Of a stretch of 64,000 nt of DNA, positions 51,665-62,000 are shown piece after piece (the stretch's first letter is position 1; every line of letters starts with the position of its first letter). Under the pieces are notes generated by a model that saw only the letters and a program-made list of their open reading frames with translations, was not told the DNA's origin and did no database searches. The DNA lies in assembly GCA_016841965.1 (NCBI GenBank), contig JAEANN010000047.1, forward strand, positions 1 through 64,000, written 5' to 3'. Position numbers and translations under genes: made by a program. This DNA is from Candidatus Roseilinea mizusawaensis. GTDB lineage: Bacteria; Chloroflexota; Anaerolineae; J036; Brachytrichaceae.

Positions 51665-52071
51665 TTGTGGTTGACACAAACCTGATCGGTTATTTGTTTC
51701 TGGAAAGCAGCCACTCTGCGCTGGCCGAGCAGGCCTGGCGCAAAGACAACGAGTGGGTTGCGCCCCTTCTCTGGCGCAGCGAATTCCGCAACGTCCTTGC
51801 CCACTACATCCGCAAGCGATGGCTGACAGTGGAAGAATGCAGGCAGATCATGGCGAGCGCGCTTGAACTCATGGAAGCACAGGAGTATGAAGCGGACTCG
51901 GATCAGGTGTTACGGCTTGTGGCCGAGAGCAACTGTTCAGCCTATGACTGTGAATTCATCGCAGTGGCGCAGGAGCTGAGGATTCCACTGGTCACGGTAG
52001 ACAAGCAAATCCTCAGAGAGTTCCCCACCGTGGCAGTATCGCTGTCAGACTTTGCCGAACGGCAGGAATGA
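51661..52071 (+). CDS. vapC: PIN-domain toxin of a VapBC module
   Basis: The 136-residue protein is a PIN ribonuclease: MIVVDTNLIGYLFL holds the first Asp, WRSEFRNVL the Glu, AYDCEFIAVAQEL the third acid and LVTVDKQIL the fourth. VapC toxins cut tRNA or rRNA when freed from VapB. A hairpin at 52107-52129 may terminate the transcript. Confidence 0.92.
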   Translation: MIVVDTNLIGYLFLESSHSALAEQAWRKDNEWVAPLLWRSEFRNVLAHYIRKRWLTVEECRQIMASALELMEAQEYEADSDQVLRLVAESNCSAYDCEFIAVAQELRIPLVTVDKQILREFPTVAVSLSDFAERQE

Positions 52072-52106
52072 GGCGACTCAGAACCTATCCCAGCAGATTT
52101 AAGACG

Positions 52107-52129
52107 TCGGATTTCCGGAAGAAGTCCGA
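52107..52129. terminator. Hairpin between convergent vapC and CoA-binding genes
   Basis: A 9-bp stem (TCGGATTTC with GAAGTCCGA, one G-T pair) has loop CGGAA. T tracts on either side are weak, so it is a possible bidirectional terminator. Confidence 0.4.
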
Positions 52130-52180
52130 TGCCTTATAGATAGAGTCTAAAGCAAATGCCAAATATCCTTTTTGTCCCGC

Positions 52181-54165
<1,985 letters not shown>

Positions 54166-54172
54166 GCGCGCC

Positions 54173-54628
54173 ATGCAACCACGCATCCGACCCGCCACAG
54201 TCAACGACCAGCGCGCCATTTGGGCCTGGGTCTGGCGAAGCGGCCTCAACCCCTTGAATCTGAACTGGCGCAACTTCGTGGTGGCAGAGGTCGAAGGACA
54301 ACTGGCCGGCTTCGGTCAGTTGCGCCCGCATCGCGACGGCAGTCTTGAACTGGCGTCGCTGGTGGTGAGGCCGGGTTATCGCAGACAGGGCATCGGCAGC
54401 CGGATCGTGCGCGCCTTGCTGGCCGGCCAGCAAGGGAGCATCTATCTGTTCTGCGAAAGCAAGTTGCAGCCATACTACGCCCGGCTTGGCTTTCAACCCA
54501 TCCCCCCGGCCATGTTGCCCCCTGCGCTGGCGCGCATGCACCGAATGGCGATCTGGCTCATGCGACTCGCCTCAGCCATCAGCCGGCGGGAGATAGGAAT
54601 CGTTCCTATGCGCTGGGTATCACAGTGA
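54173..54628 (+). CDS. GNAT-family N-acetyltransferase
   Basis: The 151-residue protein has the acetyl-CoA-binding core ELASLVVRPGYRRQGIGSRIVRALL (the Q/R-x-x-G-x-G/A motif) and a final YYARLGFQPI strand-helix. It moves an acetyl group to an unknown amine. The open frame extends upstream, but TATCAT sits just before 54173, setting this start. It diverges from metY. Confidence 0.9.
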   Translation: MQPRIRPATVNDQRAIWAWVWRSGLNPLNLNWRNFVVAEVEGQLAGFGQLRPHRDGSLELASLVVRPGYRRQGIGSRIVRALLAGQQGSIYLFCESKLQPYYARLGFQPIPPAMLPPALARMHRMAIWLMRLASAISRREIGIVPMRWVSQ

Positions 54629-54667
54629 CCGCGGCGGCCGGCGGCGCAACATGACACCGGCCGGCGT

Positions 54668-54673
54668 TACAAT
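54668..54673 (+). promoter_or_regulatory. -10 box for the AfsR-like regulator
   Basis: TACAAT is followed after 35 bases by the ATG at 54709, with GAGGCG in the leader. In-frame GTG 54691 is an alternative start. Confidence 0.4.
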
Positions 54674-54708
54674 CCGGCCTGTGCCAGTGCGTGTTGCCGA
54701 GGCGGGTC

Positions 54709-57700
54709 ATGGCTATTCCCACATCCACTCAGGATCAGAGCGACACTCGGCCGGCGTTGCCGGCGCCTGGCCCGCTCTTTGGCCAGCAGGCCGAACTGCG
54801 CGCGCTCGCCGGCGTGTTGAGCCGGCCGGGACTGGTCACGCTGACCGGCCTGGGCGGCAGCGGCAAGACCACGCTGGCGTTGCACCTCGCGCGCGAGCTA
54901 TCCGCCTCGTTCACAGGCCGCGTGTGGTGGTGCGACCTCGGCCCGCTGACCGATCCCGCGCTCGTGTCATACGCCGTGGCCGCTGCGCTGGGGCTATCGG
55001 ACACGCTGGCGCCCGTCGAGGCCGCCCGGCGGGTCATCGGCGCAGCGCCGGCCTTGCTAGTGCTCGACAATTGCGAACACGTTGCGGCGGCGGCGGCCGA
55101 CCTGATTCATGCGCTGATGACCGATTGCCCCGGCTTGCGTGCGCTGGCCACCAGCCTGCAACCATTGGGCGCGCCGGGCGAGCAGGTCTGGCCGCTGAGG
55201 CCACTGCCCGTTCCTGCGCTCGACGCGCCGCTGGATCAACAAGCCGAACAGCCGGCCATCGCGCTCTTTGTGTCGCGCGCCAAAGCCAGCGCGCCACGCT
55301 TCGAGCTGAACGAGCGCACCGCGCCGTTGATTGCAGCCATCTGTCGCCGGCTGGATGGCCTGCCGCTGGCGATCGAACTCGCGGCTGCGCGCGCCGGGAT
55401 GCTCAGCCTGGAACAAATACTGTCTCACCTGGCCGGCAGCCTGACCCTCCTCACCGGCGCGCAGTGTTCCGCCGGCAGCGCAGCCCGCCACCACGCGCTG
55501 CGCGCCACGCTGGAATGGGGCTATCGGCTGTTGAGCGCCGAGGAGCAACAATTCTTTCGCAGTCTGTCGGTCTTTCCCGCTTCGTTCGCGCTGGAGACGG
55601 TTGCCGGCGTCGAAGGCACGCCGGAAAGTGAGTTGGTGAAGACACTGGATATGTTGTCCAGCCTGGTGAACAAGTCCCTGCTTGTCGTCGGCGAAATTCC
55701 CGCGCGTGGCACAGCGCGTTACCGCATGTTGGAGCCGGTGCGCATCTACGCCCGCGAATTGCTGGAAGCGGCGGGAGAAGGGCCGGCAACGCGAGATCGC
55801 CAGTTGCGTTGGGCCGTCTCACTGGCCGAGGGCCTGGCGTCCCAGCTCATCACGCCAGAGGCCGGCCTGGCCATCGCGCGCATCGAGGCCGAGTACGACA
55901 CGCTGCGCGCGGCGCTGCGCTGGGCCATCACCTCTCGGCAGATCGAAATGGGGATGCGACTGGCAGCAGCCCTGTTTCGTTTCTGGTTCAACCGTGGCCC
56001 GTTGCGCGAAGGGCGCTCCTGGTGCGAAGAACTGCTCAACGTCCCTGCCGACACGTCTCTCGTGTCGCCGGCCATCCGCGCGCGGGTTGCCTTCACCTCC
56101 GGGCGGCTGGCCTGCCGGCAGGGCGATAATCTCACCGCTGCCAGGCGCGGCGCCGAAAGCCTGCGTCTGGCGCGCGAGGCCGGCGTGCGGGAAGACGAGG
56201 CGCGCGCCCTCGATTTGCTGGGCCTGGCCGCCCACGACGGGCACGACTTCATGCAGGCCATCGCCCATTATCGCGAGGCAATCGACCTGCGCCGCGCGCT
56301 GGGAAATAGTTGGGCCGTGGCCGTCTCGCTCAACAATCTGGGGCTGGTGCATTTCGAGTGCGGCGATTACGACGAAGCGGCCGCCTGTTTCACCGCCGCG
56401 TTAGACTCGGCAGCCCAGGCCGGCGCGGACCTTATCCCCGCCCATGAAAATCTGGCCGAGGTCGAGGCAGCGCGCGGCGACATCCTGAGAGCGGCCAGTC
56501 ATGCCCGGCGCGGCCTGGCGCTGGCGCAGGCCGCCGGCGATCAACATTCGCTGGCCGGCGCGCGCCGCATGTTGGGCGTGATTGCCCGGCTGCAAGGCCA
56601 TCTGGATGAAGCCGCATCGTTGGCGCAGGCAGCTCTGGATGCCTTTCTTACGCTCGACTCGCCAACCAACGTGGGCGACGCCCAGCGGGACGTGGGTGAT
56701 GTGCGCATGCAGCGCGGCGAGATGAGGCCGGCGCAGGAGGCGTACTCGGCGGCGTTGGAGGCGCACCAAAAGGTCGGCTACCTGCGCGGCATGGTCGAAG
56801 CGCAAAGCCGGCTGGCACTGCTCAGCGCCGCGCGCGACGCAACCACCCTCGCTCTGAGTCAGGCGCGCGAAGTGATTGCGCCGCTGCTCGACCTGCTCGA
56901 ACAGCGCAGAGCCACCTTCCGCCGCAGTTTGATCGAAGCAGTGGAGGCTGCCGGCCTGGCGCTGGCAGCGTCCGCGCCGGATCAGGCCGGGCAGTGGCTG
57001 GCGACGGCGACGACGGAGCGCGCCCGACTGAAGCTGCCTCGAATGCCGCCCTGGCGCGAGATCATCGAAGCAGCGTGCAGCAAAGCCATTGCCCCAGCGA
57101 CTCCCCTCACGCTGGAAGCGGCTGCCCGGCAAATTCTGGCAATACCCGCCGTCACGTCGCAAAGGAACGCCCAGCCGATCGTCTCCACAACCGGCGAACC
57201 GCGCATCCGCGTTCGCGCGCTGGGTCGGGCAGAGGTGCTGGTGGCCGGCCAGCCGGTCAAAGCGTCGGCCTGGGTCTATCACAAAGCGCGCGAGTTATGC
57301 TTTTACCTGCTCGACCGGCCGCCGACGAGCAAAGCGCAGATCGGCCTCGACCTGTGGCCGGAGGCGTCGTCGGCCCAACTGCGCAACTATTTGCACCGCA
57401 GCCTGCACTTCATCCGCAAAGTGCTGGGCGACCCCGACGCGGTACAGTTCGAGCGCGGACAGTACAGTATCAGGCCGGGGCCAGACCTGTGGTACGACGT
57501 GGCTGAGTTCGAGGCCGGCCTGCGACGCGCTGCGGCGCTGGGGTCGGTCACCACGGCAAGCGCCGAGCGCCGCGCCGAGATGGGCGAGCTGCTGCAAGCG
57601 GCAATTGCACTGTGGGACGGCGAGTTTCTGGCCGATCTGGACGCCGGAGAGTGGGCTGTTTTGCGGCGTGAAGAATTGTGCCAGTCTTATCTGCGCGCCC

Positions 57701-57963
57701 TGATCGATCTGGGACAACTGCACGGGCTTGAAGCGCGCTATGCCGAAGCCATCGCCATCTGGCAGCGCGCGCTGACGGTTGACCCCTACCTCGAGCTGGC
57801 CCAGCGCGAGTTGATGCGCTGCCTGGCCCGACAGGGCGAGATAGCCGCCGCGCTGAGCAAATACGAGCGCCTGCGCGAACTCCTGGCCGCCGAACTGGAT
57901 GCCTCTCCCTCCCATGAAACCACCGCGCTCTACGAACGCATCCGGCGCGGTGACGACGTGTAA
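54709..57963 (+). CDS. AfsR/SARP-like regulator: NB-ARC ATPase, TPR, C-terminal BTAD
   Basis: The 1084-residue protein begins with an NB-ARC-type ATPase (Walker A TGLGGSGKTTLAL near residue 47, LLVLDNCEHV as Walker B, LDGLPLAIELAAAR as the GLPL motif). A TPR array follows (about residues 370-780). The C-terminus (about 832-1080) has a short winged-helix-like region (VRALGRAEVLVAGQPV ... LWPEASSAQLRNYLHRSLHFIRKVLG) and a BTAD domain (LRREELCQSYLRALIDLGQLH). In classical AfsR the DNA-binding-BTAD unit is at the N-terminus, so the order here is reversed. It is probably an ATP-dependent transcription activator. Confidence 0.88.
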   Translation: MAIPTSTQDQSDTRPALPAPGPLFGQQAELRALAGVLSRPGLVTLTGLGGSGKTTLALHLARELSASFTGRVWWCDLGPLTDPALVSYAVAAALGLSDTLAPVEAARRVIGAAPALLVLDNCEHVAAAAADLIHALMTDCPGLRALATSLQPLGAPGEQVWPLRPLPVPALDAPLDQQAEQPAIALFVSRAKASAPRFELNERTAPLIAAICRRLDGLPLAIELAAARAGMLSLEQILSHLAGSLTLLTGAQCSAGSAARHHALRATLEWGYRLLSAEEQQFFRSLSVFPASFALETVAGVEGTPESELVKTLDMLSSLVNKSLLVVGEIPARGTARYRMLEPVRIYARELLEAAGEGPATRDRQLRWAVSLAEGLASQLITPEAGLAIARIEAEYDTLRAALRWAITSRQIEMGMRLAAALFRFWFNRGPLREGRSWCEELLNVPADTSLVSPAIRARVAFTSGRLACRQGDNLTAARRGAESLRLAREAGVREDEARALDLLGLAAHDGHDFMQAIAHYREAIDLRRALGNSWAVAVSLNNLGLVHFECGDYDEAAACFTAALDSAAQAGADLIPAHENLAEVEAARGDILRAASHARRGLALAQAAGDQHSLAGARRMLGVIARLQGHLDEAASLAQAALDAFLTLDSPTNVGDAQRDVGDVRMQRGEMRPAQEAYSAALEAHQKVGYLRGMVEAQSRLALLSAARDATTLALSQAREVIAPLLDLLEQRRATFRRSLIEAVEAAGLALAASAPDQAGQWLATATTERARLKLPRMPPWREIIEAACSKAIAPATPLTLEAAARQILAIPAVTSQRNAQPIVSTTGEPRIRVRALGRAEVLVAGQPVKASAWVYHKARELCFYLLDRPPTSKAQIGLDLWPEASSAQLRNYLHRSLHFIRKVLGDPDAVQFERGQYSIRPGPDLWYDVAEFEAGLRRAAALGSVTTASAERRAEMGELLQAAIALWDGEFLADLDAGEWAVLRREELCQSYLRALIDLGQLHGLEARYAEAIAIWQRALTVDPYLELAQRELMRCLARQGEIAAALSKYERLRELLAAELDASPSHETTALYERIRRGDDV

Positions 57964-58059
57964 GCGTTTGTGTAAGCGCCCCCCCTGTACCCTGCCACCT
58001 GATCAGTCGAGACAGGGCTTTGACGCTGTGAGTTTTGGGTTGGCTTTCTGGAGGTATGG

Positions 58060-58614
58060 ATGGGTTGGGTGGATTGGATCCCGCGAGGGCGCATGGCGGC
58101 ATTGGCAGCCACCTTTACGCTTCTGACTGCATGTGGGGGCGGCTCGCCAACAACGCTGGCGCCGGTCACGCTGGCGCCGGTCACGCTGGCGCCGTTGACG
58201 CTTCCCCCTGAGCTGGCCGGCCTCGACCTGTGCGCCGCAATCCCCCCGGCTGCGTTGGAAGCCGTGTTGGGGCGCAAGCTGGTCAGCGCGCCGGCCGGGT
58301 TTGAATATCCCGACGCGCCCGGCAGCGCCGGCTGTCAATACGACGCCGGGCAGGATTCGCAAGGCAACGCGCTATTTGCCTACGTCGCCCTCGCTGCACC
58401 CGATACGTATGACCGACAACCACGCTACCAGGATCAATCGGTTAGCGGGATTGGGGATGCCGCCTACTTCAACAACGGCGCCGACGCGCGTCAACTGTGG
58501 GTCAGGCTGGACAAAGTGGCGCTGGTGGTCGCTATTGGCGATGTGCCCAACGAGACCGGCCTGAAACAACTCGCCGTCTTACTGGTGGATGCCATCCGCG
58601 CCGGCGAGCACTGA
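58060..58614 (+). CDS. Lipoprotein with TLAPV repeats
   Basis: The 184-residue protein has a signal peptide ending in the lipobox LLTAC, a short linker of TLAPV repeats, and a domain with LAGLDLCAAIPPAALEAVLGRKL, a second cysteine in GSAGCQYD and GIGDAAYFN. The pattern of a Cys pair and GDAAYF resembles DUF3558-like lipoproteins, not certain. GGAGG lies five bases before the ATG. The small gene at 58616 follows directly. Confidence 0.7.
   Translation: MGWVDWIPRGRMAALAATFTLLTACGGGSPTTLAPVTLAPVTLAPLTLPPELAGLDLCAAIPPAALEAVLGRKLVSAPAGFEYPDAPGSAGCQYDAGQDSQGNALFAYVALAAPDTYDRQPRYQDQSVSGIGDAAYFNNGADARQLWVRLDKVALVVAIGDVPNETGLKQLAVLLVDAIRAGEH
58153..58197 (+). repeat. Three 15-bp in-frame repeats
   Basis: Two exact and one near copy of ACGCTGGCGCCGGTC encode TLAPV in the linker of the lipoprotein. 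Confidence 0.85.
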
Positions 58615-58615
58615 C

Positions 58616-58888
58616 ATGCCATTTCGTCATCAACCCGTTCAACTGGAGACGTTCATCGTGCGCATCTGGCGCGAGGCCAGTGGATCCGCATGGCGCGGCA
58701 AGATCATTCATTTACCCGACCGCGCCACGCGGGACTTTGGGACGCTGGCGCAGGCCGGCGCATTCATCGCGCTCTATGCGCCGGGTGTCGATCAGTCAGT
58801 CGAGGCATTCACAGACAGCGAGGGCACAGCGGACTCCGTCCACGCGGACTGCGTCCGCGATGATGCTTCTGGCGACCCGACTGAATGA
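58616..58888 (+). CDS. Hypothetical 90-residue protein
   Basis: The frame begins one base after the upstream TGA. The product MPFRHQPVQLETFIVRIWREASGSAWRGKIIHLP continues with ATRDFGTLAQAGAFIALYAPG and an acidic tail. The central WRGKIIHL ... FGTLAQAGAFI pattern recalls small beta-alpha proteins but I recognise no family. No signal peptide. Its position suggests cotranscription with the lipoprotein. Confidence 0.55.
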   Translation: MPFRHQPVQLETFIVRIWREASGSAWRGKIIHLPDRATRDFGTLAQAGAFIALYAPGVDQSVEAFTDSEGTADSVHADCVRDDASGDPTE

Positions 58889-58965
58889 GAACCTGTAAAT
58901 GAGACTCTGTATCTGTTTTATCCGAAACAATTCCCTGGTCACGCAGGGGGGAAGCATTCAGGTTC

Positions 58966-58994
58966 TCTTTGTGTGCTTCGTTTCTTTGTGGTTC
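58966..58994. repeat. Dispersed 29-bp repeat, copy 2
   Basis: The sequence matches 2682-2710 at 25 of 29 positions. It lies in the 164-base gap before the giant secreted protein. A 9-bp inverted repeat (GAGAACCTG 58886-58894 with CAGGTTCTC 58959-58967) brackets part of the same gap. Confidence 0.5.
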
Positions 58995-59052
58995 GGTCAA
59001 AACCGACAGCGCCGGGCCATGCGTCTGGATGATTGCACAAGAGGGATGTGAT

Positions 59053-62000
59053 ATGGAACGACCGAGGCAAACACACAACGGCAGCACAGGACACCTTGTC
59101 ACACGTGGGGTCATCGCGCTGGCGATGCTGATCAGCGCGATGGCGAGTCCTTCGCTCAACCATCGGGCGACTGCCGCCAGCAACGGGCCGGTGACGCCGC
59201 GCGCGTTCTTCCCGATCGTGATGAACCACTACCCGCTGATCAATCGCTACGGGGTGGGCTACGCCACGGCGACCGACCGCACGCTGATCCGCTGGTTCTG
59301 GTCGCCGGCCAGCGAGCCGGCCTTCCGCGTGTATCGTCGCGCCGGCAGCGCGCCTGAAGTGTTGGTGGCCACCGTCGTCTCGGTGACCAATTCATCGCAG
59401 GCAATCAACATCCTGAATACGACGGAGCCGCGCTATCCCAACCTGTACACGCGCATCATCTCCGACTATGCCGCGCTGGGCATCACCAATATCCCTTCGC
59501 TGTTGAGCGTGCTGCGGGCGAACAAGCTGGGCGCGCAACAACTGGGCAACGACTACTACCCGGTGGCGTTGGTGATCGGCTGGGGGTATCTGGACACGGC
59601 CATTACCCCCGGCACGGTGTACACCTATCGCGTGGAAGCGGCGCTGGGCAGCGAGATCACCCCGCTGGGCAGTGTGTCGCTGCGAGCCGGCCAATTGACG
59701 CCGCTCGATGCGCCAACCAATCTGACCGCCCTGGATCTGGGCGACACCAGCGCGCACGTGCGCCCCAAAGACGGCGACTGGGGCACGGCGCAACAGAACC
59801 GGCGCTTCCACCAGACAACCTACCTGCGCTGGAACATCGCGCCGCCCACCAGTACCGCCTCGATCAACGGCATGTGGGTCGCCGGCTACGACATCTACCG
59901 CGCGCCGGTCACCGCGCCGACTGCGCTGGCACAGGTCAACGGCGTCAAGCCGGTGCAGCCGCTCACGGTCACGATCCCGCTCTCCGACACGCCGCCGATC
60001 ACGACCACGTTGGCCTACGAAAAGGTGAGTTACTACTACGCCGACACCGCGCCGGCTGTGGGGGAATGGGTATATCGCGTCGCGCCACGCGACTTGCTGG
60101 GGCAGGTGCGGCAATGGCCGGCCGACGCGGCCCAGTTCAGCGCGCCGCTCACCGCCCGCGCGCGCGACTTTTACCCGCCGGAGCCGCCGCGCAACGTCAC
60201 CGCCACCCTCACGGCCACCCTCCCGCTTTCGACTGTGGTGGTGTCGTGGGACATCACGCCCACTGCCGATCTGAGCGGCTTTGTGGTGTATCGCTCGTTC
60301 AGCATCTCGGTCACGCAGCAGGCCGGCTGCGCCGACGAAAACGTGTGCTGGCGCGCCGTGTTCACCGGCACCGCCTCGGTGCGCGCGTGGAACGACCCCG
60401 ACACCACGCTGGAGCGCGTGCGCTGGTATCGCGTGCAGGCGTTCGATCAGGACGGCAACCGCAGCGGTTTCAGCGCGCCGGCCCAGGCCGTGATCCATGA
60501 CTTGACGCCACCCGGCCCGCCTACTGTGATCGTGCACTCGTGCGACGCCTTTGGCGGGCCGCAGGACGGCTACTGCATCAACGCAACATCGCCCAGCACC
60601 GACACGACACGCTACCGCATCGCCTGCCGCTTTGCCCCCGGCGGCGAGTTGTTGCCAATGGCCGAGATCACCAGCGTGAACAACTTCAAGCTGGAAAGCG
60701 TGTACCGCCCGCCGCTGCCCTTGCAGAGCGTCAGTTGCGAAATGCGCGCCGCCGACGCGCACGGCAACCTAAGCGACCCTGCGCCGTTCAGCGTGCCGTG
60801 GATGATCCCCATCCGCCCGCCCGTTGCGCCAACGCCGATCATCACCAGCATCGACACGGCGCTGGGCGGCGTGAAGGGCTACAGCGCCCGGCTGCTGTGG
60901 GATGCGAGCGAGGCCGGCGGGGTCACCGGCTTTCGCATCAGCCGCGAGGCCATTCTGCGGCCCAATGGCACAGCCGGCGGCGTGGACGTGTTCGATGTCT
61001 CCAATCCCGCCGCGCGCATTTACACCGACACCACCATTGATCCGCAAACCGTGTATGTGTACACCGTCACTGCGCTGACGCCGCCTGGCTTCCCCTTCAA
61101 CGGCGTCACGGCGTCGTCATCGCCGCGCACGTTCAAGGCAGTGGTCAACGGGCAACGCCCGATCACCGAAGTGGGTTGGGTGGGCCTGACGTGGCAGGCC
61201 GGCCAGGGCGCATCTCTGCATTGGGACCCGGTGGATGACCGCCCGCGCGCGTGGGCGGTCTTCCGCAGCGTGCATCGCGACAGCGACTACATCCAGCTTA
61301 CGCCGATTGTGATGAGCGGGCCGGCGTATGAGGACGCCGCCGCGCAGCACGATCGCTACTGGTATGTGGCAGTTGAATTCAACCCACGCACCGGCGAGCC
61401 GATCCGCTACACACGCCCGCGCAGCGCCGCATACGGCGAATCGCCGACGCTTGTCCAGACAACAGACGACGATAGCCAATCGTCAATTGCCAGTCCGCTA
61501 TCGTCACTCCTCAGACAATCCCAAATCCAAAATCCCAAATCCCAAACCCAAAATGTCGCCACATGTTCCCCCGTTTCATTCAGCCCCGGCGAGCCGTTGC
61601 GCTTTGGCGAGGGGTTCGAGGTGGTCTCGGTCACGCTGACCGTCAGCAACCCGGCCGGCCTGATCGGCTTTGGGTATCTGCGCCTGACGCCGCCGGGTAA
61701 TGTGATCTACTGGCCGGTCAATTTCGGCAGCTCCGCCCACCCTGTGACGGTGGGCGACGCGCAGAACCACGTCTGCACGGGCCAGCTCGACGTGATGCTC
61801 ATGCCCACGCCGGTGCAGTATCCGGGTGGTCTGAACTACCGAGTGCACCAGATCAGCGCCAAACCCTGGTTCAGCCAGCCGAATGCCGACACCGGCGAGG
61901 TATGGATTGAGCTGCCAGACACACTGCGGCTGGCCGGCAACAGCGGCACAGAGAGCGACTGGTGGCCGTATCTCAGCGTGCAACTGCGCGGCGATTTGTC

